A DNA stretch of 64,000 bases from Mycteria americana (Eukaryota; Chordata; Aves; Ciconiiformes; Ciconiidae), in the NCBI RefSeq assembly GCF_035582795.1, contig NC_134373.1, positions 18,250,001 through 18,314,000 of the forward strand, read 5' to 3'. Below are positions 1 through 11,835 of the stretch, piece by piece (positions within the stretch are counted from its first letter, which is position 1; each line of letters begins with the position of its first letter). The notes under the pieces are model-generated. The model was not told the DNA's origin, ran no database searches, and saw nothing but the letters and a program-made list of their open reading frames with translations. A program made the translations under genes and the position numbers.

Positions 1-3000
1 CCCAGAATGGAGCAGCACCATTGACCTAAAGTACTTTATTTCTCTACCTCTCATCTGCCAGAGCAAATGCTGTTGCCTCCTGCGTTCTGCTCGTATGCGC
101 ACACACCCTTATTAGCAAAACAGAAATAATGAGCAAAACCTAAACTTTGACATTTGCTATCTTTCACTTCTGACCCATTGTGTTGCCTTTGATCATGCCA
201 CTCTTTTGCTACTCTTGATAAATCTATGGAAATAGAAATGCAAAGCGCATATTTGCTTCAGATAATAAAAAAATATTTTCTCTAATTCAAATCTACAGTA
301 TTTTCAAAAGATGTGTATAGGGATACCTAGAAGATCATTAAAGCAACAAAAAAAATTTAAAAATTAAATACGTTTGGCTTGCTGTCAACAAATTAATAGG
401 AAACCTTTGTCCAGGGATGTATAAATTATAACATTTCCATTTATAAAAATTAAACTGAAGAACAAACCCTCCACAGTACCAATACTTAAACACTGACAAA
501 TTTCAGTGACTACAAAGATAACACAAGCCATCACATTACTGAATGAGCAGAAAACTAACCCATGATAGGGATCATTTTCAGTTTCTTAGGAAGTTTCATT
601 TCCTCAAAGAAAACATTCACCCTCTTAACTTGAGGTACTTGAACAAAGGCTTTAAAAAGCACCACAATTCCATCATTATTTGAGTATTTAACTCGTACAC
701 ACAAGCAACGGTTGGCAATGAGAATAAAATGACAAGCACTAAGTATGCATTATACAAAATATAAAGATAAATAAAGATTAGCTGTCTGGGAAGCGCACAG
801 AAGTCGGAGAAGCCTAGAAGCCTCACACTTCCTCATTTATCCTTTAATGGAAAAAATTGACATTAGCTGGAAAAAGTATTGATTTTCTGTGCTGCAATCT
901 GTGGGAGCCTAAAGAACTGAAAGTCATTTTTGCAGCATACTGAGATTGTTTAAAAAGAAAAACTTCAGAGAGGTCTGCTTGAATTACTTTCTGGGTCTCA
1001 CAATGCACATATACATTTATTTCTGTTCAGACTTGTCCTTCTAAATGAGAAACTCGCATTTGGAAGTTGTACCATTACGTTTAAATCTGGCTCAGCATGG
1101 ATGACATGTACAACCCACCTTGGCAGAATCACCAACATGAAGTGCAAAAATATTTCACTTGCTGCCATTAAGAAATGGCACCTTACACTGCTATTAGGCA
1201 TAAGGCCCATTAGGAAAATAACCGATTTTCCTCAGTATGCTTAACAGTGTGAATTTCCAGGCATTTTGTTCTCCAAGGCTTTTTTCCTTTCGTGCTCCCC
1301 AACCCCTGACAGCCCCCACCGAGGATGTCCTGAGATGGCAAAGGACCCTCAGGAGAAGCATGGAAGCCTGCATCAGCCAGGATGCACGAGGGGCAGCTGG
1401 AGGGGAGCGGCATGGAGCCCGGCAGCCTGGACAAGGGGGTATGCCTGTGTCCCCAGGGGGGACCGGTGAGCCTGGGCACAGGACCGAAATTCAGAGGGGG
1501 TGTATTAAGGGGTAGGGAGTGACCTGCGGAGGAGAGGCAGAATGATAAAGAGGCCAAGAGCTGAGAAAGCACATCTCGGTGCTGGAAACCCAGAGAAGGA
1601 ATGAACACACCCCTGGTGCACTTGTCTTTAAGAAAATTAGTTTCAAAATCAGTTGGCACTCATTACATTTCTTTGTAAGAAACTAACTTTCATCTATAAA
1701 CAGATTTATCTAACGTTGGTGGTTTTTTCAGTGTTATATCACACAGCTATGACGCATTTTTCATGGCAAACTACCCAAGAACCAGCCAAGAAAGCAGAAC
1801 TACACGTTCCTCAAGATATCTGTGGCCTAAAGAGCAGTTTGTCTCCATTGGCTTTCAACATGGGAATGTTGCCAGAGATGTTAAAGTATGAAATGAATAA
1901 AGCTGCCATGCCCTCCACAAGCATGTTCTGCATTTCTCAGCATTGAGCACGGTGTCCACAACCAGACAAAGCAGAAGAACAGAAGAAAGAAAAAAGACAG
2001 AGAGCTTACCACTGAACACATGCAGTGGCATCAAGAAATAACATTTCTTTATTATGAGTTACTGCTCCTTTTCTAGAGAGCGCTATTAGCCTAATTTACA
2101 CCAATCCCAGCTTAAATAGTTCTGGTTTACTGTACTTAAAACCCCTTCAGCTGATGTAAGTTAGCATACTTCTGTTGCCCTCAAGGGAACATCACCATGT
2201 TTATCAAGTCCTTATTGTTAGTCCCTACCTATTTTTTATATAGTGTTATTCTTTACCACGTCTTTGAAATTATTTTTACTGATTTACTACAAATAACACA
2301 AGTGAAAAAGAATGAAGAAAATGTAGAAAATGCTGAAGTCAATATAATTAAACTTTACAAAAGAATGCTGTGTAACTTAAAAATAATTCAAATAGAAAAC
2401 AGTATATAGAATAGTAAAAAGATATAGCACAGTTTTATGACTGGCATTATTTGATAGCTTTATGCAAAATGATTGAGTTAATGTGTTCACAAAGTTAAGA
2501 TTAAAGCATAAAAATTTGCAAATACTGAATAAATCTCTCAAAATTCTGAAGAACATTGAGGGGAAAATCTAAGAATAAATGTATGAGAAAGTAATTATAC
2601 CAGAAATAGCATAAGGTGGCAGGGGCCAGTAATACCACAGCGTATTTGCACCACGAGCTGGCAGCCAAGGGCCAGTACAGCTCTGGACCGGACAGCGAGC
2701 AGGTATCAGAGCTGGAGGCAACGATCCTTCCCCCCCAAACCGTGCACAGCCCCGGTACAATGCATTAACAGTTCGAATAACATTTCAACTATTAGAAAGT
2801 GCACACATCATAGAGGGCAAGTACGTATTTGGATCTATAAAGGTGGTACAGTTAGGAGAAAAATGAGGCAGTCAAGAAGGCACAAAATGTCAGGAGAACT
2901 ATGAGCAGCGATCTGTTACACAGCCTCTGGGGAACCGGTCTAGGCATTTCAAGTGGGAAACCTAAAACCTAAGGGTATTAAGAAAGATATCACAGCTTTA

Positions 3001-6000
3001 GGAAAGGCCAAGTGATTACAACGTGGCTGTTCTACCACCTCCTCTACCTGCACTTACTGTTCACAGGTTCATGTTACATTGATTTGGCAAAAATATTATA
3101 AAAAACGAAAGAAAATTATGAATTGAAATTCGTAAATTTTGAAGTCAAATAATCTGCCACTCACTCTCCTCTTCCTAGTGTAGCTCACAAAATGTTACTT
3201 AAATTTGTAGCACATTTTCTCTTCTTCAGGCAGATGGACACACAGCAGCTGCTACGGAGAGGGTAAGAGCTATGAGCCCAAGCTGCCACGGTCATTGTTA
3301 CGTTTAAGAGCAACCAGCTACTTTGCAGATCCAACAGCAACCTTTGCGTCACCAGAAATGGAAATTAAAAAGCGTATCATAGATTACTTTTGAAACTGCT
3401 TCTATTCCTTAAACTCACAGACACTGCATAACCTTGTGGAGCTACTGAAGAGTCCCGTAAGGGTCTGAGGGTTAGTCACCGTGGCTAACTCTAATCCCCA
3501 TACTCTGACCTGGTTTGAGGCCTACCCCATTAATCCTCAGCTCACATTTCACAAGAAAACACAACCGTTATTGTATTAATTAGAGATAGAAGCCACTCTA
3601 ATCATCAGTTGTAAGCTCTGTCATGCAACGGTATTTATGGTGACTGGGACGGGGACAGAGTGTGCAGCTACTAAAGAAAATACCTTGTAAATTTTTTTGT
3701 AAAGATTATTTTGCATTGCATGTCACTCTGAATCGTATACTGCAAACTGACCACGGGTTTTGGATGTAGGCTACACTACCAGTCATAGGAGGGACTGAGA
3801 GAAGCCTGCGCAGTGGACCACCATATATTTTACATTTAGCTCCCCATAGCATATCTGCACACCCACACAAATACAGGTCACAGCTAAGGAGCGTTATAGA
3901 ACTTTTTTTTTTTTTCAGTCAGAGAATGGGTTATTTTCGCCTGTGATTATGTCACCCAAGAACATTAAACCAGGTAGCAACTATGACCTGACCATAGTTA
4001 CCAGAAGTTACATGCACAAAAAAGCACAGTTGTCAGGTGCAAGTGAACTTGGAAAGACAACTTGCATTTAGCCAGGAGGAACAGGGGAAAAAGAAGATGG
4101 ATTTTATGCATCAACAGCCATTACAATGAAAGACACAGAATGTGTATGGCTACAGAGCTAACCTTCCAGTACCAGGGGCACATCGATACTTTACATCCAG
4201 ACTCATCCTCCACGTACCCTACGGCTCCATTTCATATCATTCCCATCCTTCTGTTTTCTGCAAACATCTTCTGAAGAAAGCTTGTTTTCCAGAAACAGAT
4301 TAAAACCAAGAAACACAGACTTTAAACACAAAAGAGACATAATTACTTCCCAGAGGGATGCGTGTGTCATGCTCACATTGGGGTCAGAGGGACCCTAAGA
4401 TGACTCAACACCAACTGCCAGTTTCAGATCTCAACAAGCTGTTTTATTTTGAAGCTTTTTCCTTGTAATCAAGTATCATTTCCACCATCAGCCACCACCT
4501 TCTCATCCAGCTGACCCACTCCACTCTGAAGGAAACATTTGTCAGTAAACTAACCATTTCAGCTTCCCATTTACAACCTGAAAGTCCCTTTATCTGGTAC
4601 ATTTGTTGCAAAATCACTGATGGAGAACTACAGAAATGGCCTTTCCAGTTTCCTCAGAAGATCAATCCTTATATGGCTAGCCAGCACCCTAAATATAAAG
4701 GTATAAAAGAAAATAAGTTGCCCCCCACCACTTTCCTAAAAGTTTTCCTACTCTAGAAAATAAGTTAATCAAAGAAACTTTTATCTTGTGGCCAGAACCT
4801 CAAAAATCATAATCTGAGAAGATGAGCCACGGTCTATCTGGATTCATTTCTCTCCCACTTCTCAAATCACAGTGCCATTACTTTCCAAACAAGATACTGA
4901 ATTTTATTTTCAAAGACAGGATGGGAAGAAACAGTTAAAAGTTGTTTTCCTGAACAAGATCACAGGGGTGTCAGGCAACCCTGAGTAGGTCAGGCATAAA
5001 AATGCTCATACAGAAGAAGTGGGGACAAGAGCCCATCTGCGGTCCCACTGCAGAACCAGGCTGACCACACACGGGAGAGAGACGGTGAAGGCAGAGGTGA
5101 AATGGGAAGAGCAATCACCAGCTTGGAACCATTCCTGTAAGATGTCCACAGAAACTTCTCTTGACCCAAATCCTGTTTAGCATCGCCCACATTGGTTTGT
5201 CAATGGGGTGGGGTAGTTGCAAGAACAGAAAGACATCACTCTGTGTCACATAATCTAGTTGTGTTTTACTAAGCAGGATGGGTGCGGCATTTCTGTTCCA
5301 GCTTGTCTATTCTATGACACACAGAAATCAAGGACAGGTGGCACTGCCACCAGAGACCTGGGGAACAGAACGCTCACCCCAACTGCTCAGTGTGTCCAAG
5401 TCCTTGCCGGTGGCCTGGACCTCACACCAGACTGTTCCCCTCCACCTCAGCCTCCCAAGCGTCAGAGGCATGTGCATGTCCCATGTCATGTTCCCTCATC
5501 TCCCGCACCTGGGGCTACTGCTGCAATTATTTATTGCTTTCTCATTTAAACTATCAGCATGAGCCGTCAAAGGTCTCACCAATTCCACAGACCGTATCTA
5601 AGGTCAATTAGCAGTCACCACCAAGGTTTCTGTAGCTCTTTGGTCTCCCACCCCAAATGTGTCACAGGAAGTGTGAAGTTAGCAACAGTTACAGAACAAA
5701 GTTCTACTATTGTTTTTTCATTTTCCAGGATTAATCAGGTCAGCTAGAGCTGGGCACATGTAGCCAAGGTCTACTCTGTCTGGGCAGGTAGCCCTCAGCC
5801 CATGGCACAGGTTTCATACAGCCTTTTCTTTGGGCAACCTGAACTTATTCCATTTCTCAAAAGAAAACTTTTCAGTTCATCATCTGAAAGAGGGTATCAC
5901 AGCCTTGAAACATTCTTGAAACACAAGTCTTGAAACGCAATCTTGAAATTGATCTATAGATCATTCTTACACCAACATTATTTACTTTGGGTTTAGTTGT

Positions 6001-9000
6001 TTTTATAACAAAGCAAGCCCAGATATATGCCCTACTGTACTGATGTAAAGGATCTAATACATTATTTTAATACCTTTGAATCCTTCACAAACATAATTCA
6101 CTAACTTAATTGGAAATGATATATGCTATAGAAAAGCTTTGTACCAACAGAACAGCATTTGCATTAGAGGGTAGGACTACATTCAATACCATATGCAGAC
6201 AAATTAATCCAGCCTTTTAAGTAAAGAATCCGTAAGTTCCTTAGCATCTCTGCTTGGACTAGAAACACGCAAATCAACAGGGACTAAGCGTAGCTTTTGT
6301 GATTTTTGTGATTTTCACAATTTTCATGTGAACTGAAAAGTACAGGGTTTTTTATATAGTTTATAGGCAACAAGCATTTCCATCTCTCAATTTCCACTGT
6401 AAAACAGGGAAAATAAAACCCTTATTTTAGCAGAGTTATGAATGCAAGCAGTCAGATCACACTGTGAGAGATCATAACCAAGACTGGACTTCCTATCTGC
6501 TAAATTCTGGGTAAATTCAACTGATCCACTTGATTCTCAGCATCCCAAAATAAGGAGGAAAAGATTCATTGGAGTGGGGGGAGGGCTTAAACTCCACAAA
6601 TGTGAAATATTTCATTGAGGAACATAGAACCTTTAAGAGATGCCCAGGGACCTCACTCTGCTAGAAATACAGATACCATCCCCCAGGAAGACGACAGCAA
6701 GAAAACCAAGTTTCCCAGAAGGAAATTGATTTTTTGGTAGAAAACTTAATCTTTGACTCTAATGCGACATGACACCTGCTACTTGAATTTCTTGCAACTC
6801 CATAGTAAGCTCACAATCAACTAGAGATTTCTTTTCTTTACACCTCAAGTTAATGTATCCATTATTTCCCTTAAAAGAAGTACTCCCAACTAGTATTAAA
6901 ATATATTCACCTTTAAGGAACTCAGAAAAACCCAATAAGGAAATTATTTAACTTGGTTTCAAAATGCAGCTGTTCTCTCTGCTACAGTGAGGCATTTCTA
7001 AGGATCATTATAAAGCTCTCCTAATCTTTAGGACATTACAGCTGCCATACATTCCAGACCCATCCTCTTACTCTTCTTCAATCTCCAACTTCCTCCTCCT
7101 CCAAATCTTCTCTTTTTAAAGTTACAGGTAACAAGTAACGAGATACAATCTCTTTTGGTTTCTGAGTTGACGATGGAGGAGCTCACATTGAAACCATTTA
7201 AACAACCAGTCTGTATCTTTCTCAGAAAGACAAGCTTGGAAATTCAGCAGCTCCCTCCCTGCTGCTACCACCCCTAACTGTATATAGCCCTCAGCACATA
7301 CTGACACATTTTACATGGAGCCAGCTCCTAAACTAGCTGGAAATTCTGTAGGATTAATACACATACTCCAGAAAAAAATAATTCAGAGTTTCTAAGCACC
7401 GTCTATTTTTCATTGTAAATAGAAAATAGTAGTGTCTGGATTTTGCCTTGAATGCCAAACCAGTTAGAATTATAGAACAATTTAGGCTGGAAGGAACCTC
7501 TGGATGTCACTTGGTCGAACCCCTCTTAAAAAAAAGAAACACACACACACCCCCCCCCAAAAAAAACCACTTCAACCCTGGTTTTCCCTCTTTCAACAGT
7601 TGTCTCTAGTATGTTGGTATTGTTCACTTTTTCCCTCCCTTAATATCTTAACAAGTCTATTCAGCCCAGAAGTTTCCCTAAAAGACATGAGTTTGACTGT
7701 CTATACACGATAACTCCCGTGGTCTTCTCCTATCTTCCACGTTTCACGTTTAGCTGTCCTCCCTTTGACCGGCTTATCAGCTGTCAGCACCAAAAGGTTC
7801 TTCCATCATTTTTCAGCTCTTCTGACAAGAGAGGGATATGCTAGAAACACCATTCACCAGGATGCATACAGCGGTGGCAGCATTTAAAGAAAACTTTTAA
7901 CCTCTCTCATGTCTGTATTTTGACTTACAGGAAATAGCTGAAAGCTGTAGGCTTGTATTTACAGCTCAGAAAACCTAGGTGTGGAGATAGTGAAATTAAT
8001 TACAAACATACGTAAATAGCACCATTCATAGCATGAACACTACTATAATTTCATATTTCATAATATTACAACCAAATTCAGTTCACGATACCTGGCACCT
8101 CATAATGCAACTTCCTCCCTGTGAGACTTCCTACAGCTGGAGAGTTGTCTGTCTGTCACCAAAGCCATGTTCTGAATCTGCCAAAAATCCAATATCCCTC
8201 ACATGGCCTGAGCATGTTTACTTTCATTGGTATATAGTACCTGTTGCTGCTTCCTTCAACATCTAGAACCCTGATATTGCAAATCCATTAAAAAAAAAGT
8301 AAGCATTTACTTTAATATTCCACTGGGAAGGATTTTTTTTTTTAATCTCATTAAACTCAGCTTAATAAAAGAAACTCAAGCCTGAAGGAAATTCTTGGAG
8401 AAATTCCTTTTAGAAGTACGACTGCCCAGAGTAACGTTTCCCATGAAAATTATCTATAGAAACTGCTGCCTTTTCCCATGCCAGCAGAGTCAAAAGCTTC
8501 AAAACCACCAAGCATTTAGTTACCAGGAAAAAAAACTGAAAAATAAAGCCTCCCAGTTTTTAGTCACCACGTACACCAGAAGTCTCTGGGAACTGTTTGA
8601 ATTGTTCAGTGTTCAATATTAGAAAACGCAGGGATAATGGACAATTATTTTCTACCCTATATATGAGGCGTAGGGTTAATTAAACCATTAGGACAGGCTC
8701 ACTGTATATACACACACACCCCCCCGCTTCAGCAGGGAAGCACTGGCAGTTCCCTTCCCGTCTCCCACTGCAATACCAGTACCAGTGACAGCAGGTTCTC
8801 CAGCATGGCACAGAAGGGCTGACCTGGAGGACTAATGTTCCTTAAGAAATACAACCCTCCTGAGACAAAGCCGCGTGGTACTAGAAGCGTAAGTTCTCAG
8901 GAAACTAAAGAAGTATATGCAAAAAAAAATCCGCAGAGAAAGCCCCTGCTGATATCTCATGTTTTTGGCAAAACAAGAGCAAAAACATTCACTTCTGTCA

Positions 9001-10929
9001 CACTGAGAAGTGCAGTGGTGGGCCGTACTTCAGACGAAATGTGAAGCACCAAAGGGCAGACACACGTACATACCCCACACACAGACAGGCGCCGAAGGAC
9101 TGAAGGAAAATGAAGCAGTACTATGAACACCTCTGCCTTCATCTCCAGCACGGATTGAAGGAAGAAGTGCCGAAGGAGAGCAGCCCCCGTCTCCAGCAGC
9201 ACTTGCAATAGAGCAAGAGGTGGGGTGACTGCTGAGGAAGCTACAAGGCTTTCCATAGCCATGGTGGCTTTGTAGTAAGGTCTGAATGGCTGCTCAGTTA
9301 ACATCTGTGAGCAAAGTTCTGGTTTTGATGGTTGTAAAAAAACACATCCAAACATATAAATACATATATGTGTGTATATATACAGTACAGCCCTTCAACA
9401 CCAGCACTTGAAAAAATCCCACTTGTTCCTACAAGTAGATGAACCAATGTTTTGTTATTCCTGGGTGGAACAGAAACAAAATAAAGACTAGAAAAGCAGC
9501 AATAGAAACTTGGAGCATCAGAGAGATTTACGAATAAGCTGCCAGAATGGGCTAAGAACAAAAAAGGGCCAGCAATAAGAAAGACTGCTAACAATACGCC
9601 TAACAACATGGCTCGCAAGCACCATGGAGGACCCGGGAGTGTAATAGCAAACTAACAGGAAGTGGAAGAAGCGAGCTTGCGGAACTGCAGTACAACAAAA
9701 GGTACTCTTCCAGCCCTCACTGGCACGGGAAAAATGTTCAGAGGGTCTTCAGTCACAAATCCTGCAATATTTTTTTTCCAGATATACATCCTACCGTTTA
9801 CTTGTACAGAAAAAGTAGTTTAAATATAAACCTCCTTAGGGTATTTTAAATAATAAATGTTGCACATATCTCTGTTAATTTATCTAAAATGGAGAGAAAA
9901 GAGAAAGTAGTCCTCCTCTTGCGTAGTTTTTAAACAGAATTAAAAGAAAACTCTATTTACTATATATACATAAAAATAAATGTTTTATTCAACATGTAAG
10001 ATGTGATCCACATCAACCACATCTGCTTAACCTCTAAAGGTCAAGGTCATGTCATTTATACCAAGATTTAAAAAGTCTAATTATAGTATCTACAGCTATA
10101 TGGACAGAGAATGGTTATTAGAAAAGAACTATTATAAACCAAACACAATTGTATTATACAGAAACCATTAGATATTTGACGAGATTTTAATCTTTGAGCT
10201 GGTATCATTCTGCAAGTTAATCATCTGGAGAACAGAAAATCTGTTAGGAATGCAATTAAATGTACTAGTCCCATTAAAATTGAGCTGATATAGTTAATTG
10301 TAGTCCTAAAATAGCTATTTCCTCACACCTTCACTAAGCGATTTCTTTTCATCTACTGAGTAAGAGTCTATTTAAGGAACACTTTTCACTTAAACTCTCT
10401 AATAAGATGGGTGAATACTTTTGTCCTGTTACCTTACCCCATACAAGTTGCACTGCAGTTTGCTGTTCGACCTTGGATTCCTAATTCGCCCTGAGAAGTA
10501 CAGCAAGGTCTTTTGTTTCAGTTACTATTAGTCCGTAGTATCTGCATTGCTGAAGCTTTTGGGAAGAATATCAACAATGTAGCCTTGCAGCACACTAAAG
10601 CAGTTATAAAATAAAGTGAAATGCCGGACCAATGGCAAAACCCACGTCAGACGGTCATTTTAAGCATCAGCACTTCTGGGAGGCAGGTAATTTCCAAACA
10701 ACTGTTTCAATGAAGCCATACATATTCAAAGTACTTGCAAGGGTTTTGCAGCATTGCTAGCAGATTGGGAATACAGGCCATTCCTGCCCTTGTTTGAGAG
10801 AGACAGAGGATGAAAACAAAAAGGTACCCTAAGAGCGTACCAACTTAGCAACGTCCGATCTACAATTCATTCTCATCGGCCAGGCAGTTCATTGGGGCAT
10901 TTGAAATTGCTCTGCATGGGAGGGGGAAA
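1..10929. other. non-coding, probable OSBPL6 first intron
   Basis: AT-rich sequence with no exon I can recognise. By conserved gene order, OSBPL6 lies beyond RBM45 and is transcribed leftwards here, so this stretch is probably its long first intron; that is inference, since no oxysterol-binding or PH-domain coding sequence is visible. It holds poly-T runs (e.g. 3902-3916), a CR1 fragment near 7.5 kb, short CA/TA tracts near 8.7 and 9.36 kb, and a GC-richer patch at about 1290-1640 with a chance reading frame on the minus strand. Confidence 0.45.
7465..7527 (-). repeat. CR1 LINE 3'-end fragment
   Basis: The stretch reads like the antisense of the CR1 3' end: an AT-rich TAGAATTATAGAA start, then a ggctggaaggaacctc core and a cgaacccctc end, matching the usual avian pattern in which GGTTGGAAGGGACCT follows ATAGAAT. 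The 3' end of the element is therefore on the left. A low-complexity A-rich, CA-rich and C-rich tract follows directly to about 7568. Confidence 0.7.
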
Positions 10930-11020
10930 AAAACGCGACTTCGGGGAGCGACAATTACGCCGCCGGGCTGGGGCTGTCACCAGCGCATCCCGCTGCGCGG
11001 GTCCGCTTACGTAACCCAAC

Positions 11021-11046
11021 CCCGTCCCCGTCCCCGTCCCCCCCCC
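11021..11046. repeat. CCCCGT hexamer repeat with C run
   Basis: Three CCCCGT units run into nine consecutive C bases. On the minus strand this gives at least four runs of four or more G, so it could fold as a G-quadruplex inside the CpG island. Confidence 0.8.
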
Positions 11047-11505
11047 AGGTCCGGACGCGCCGGCTTCGCCCCGGGGCCGGCCGCAGCTGCCACCGCCGGA
11101 CCAGGCCACAGCCCCCGCACCGGGCCCGCCACCACCGCGCCCGGCCCGCTCCCGCCTCCCACGGCGGCACCGCCGCGCCCCGCCACCCACCCCGGCACCC
11201 GGCCGCGCCGCGCAGCCCCCCGCGGGGCCCGGCGCCGCCGAGCTCCCGCTCCGCCGCGCGGCGCGACCCGACCCGCTGCTCCCCAGCACGGCCCGTCCCG
11301 CCGCTCCGGGCCCGGGCCCGATCCCGAGCCGCTGGCCCCCGCGCCCCGCCCGTGCGCGCCCCCGGCGCCGCCGCTCAGCGCCCACCTCCTCGCCGGGATC
11401 CGCGGCGCATCCCCGCTGCGGCCCGGGCGGCTGCGCCCCGCCGCTCCCCGCGCCCGCCCGCCGCAGCTCCCCGCCCGTCTGACGGAGGGAGGGAGGGGGC
11501 GGGCA

Positions 11506-11545
11506 GCCGCGCCGCGCCGCGCCGCGCCGCCGCCGCCGCCGCCGC
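11506..11545. repeat. GCCGC / CCG simple repeat
   Basis: Several GCCGC pentamers followed by a pure CCG trinucleotide run, inside the putative OSBPL6 CpG island. Such tracts in a 5' leader are often length-polymorphic. Confidence 0.85.
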
Positions 11546-11800
11546 AGCCCCGCCGCGCCGCCCCCCGCCCCCGCCCGCCGGCCAAGGTGCCCTCCGCGCC
11601 GGCCGGCACCCACCTGCGGCGGGCGGCCGCTCCGGCGGGGCCGCCCCGCGCCTGCCCCCGCCACGCCGGCGGCAGCGGGCCGGGCCCGGTGAGAGGCACC
11701 GCGGGGCTGGGCTGAGCGGAGGGGGCAGGCGGCGCCGGGATGCTCCTGCCGAGCGCGGCTGCGGCCCTCTGCGCGCAGCGGCGGGGAGGGGCGGCGCCGG

Positions 11801-11835
11801 GGCACGGCACGGCACGGCACGGCACGGCACGGCAC
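11801..11835. repeat. perfect (GGCAC)7 microsatellite
   Basis: Seven exact copies of the pentamer GGCAC, ending at CACCTCGCC. Perfection over 35 bases suggests recent expansion. It creates the repetitive CRAVP reading on the minus strand, which I do not regard as a protein. Confidence 0.95.

Noticed and set aside
1210-1659. 149-aa minus-strand frame in a GC-richer patch
   Set aside because: No domain, no splice or promoter context, and unlike any part of OSBPL6 I know.
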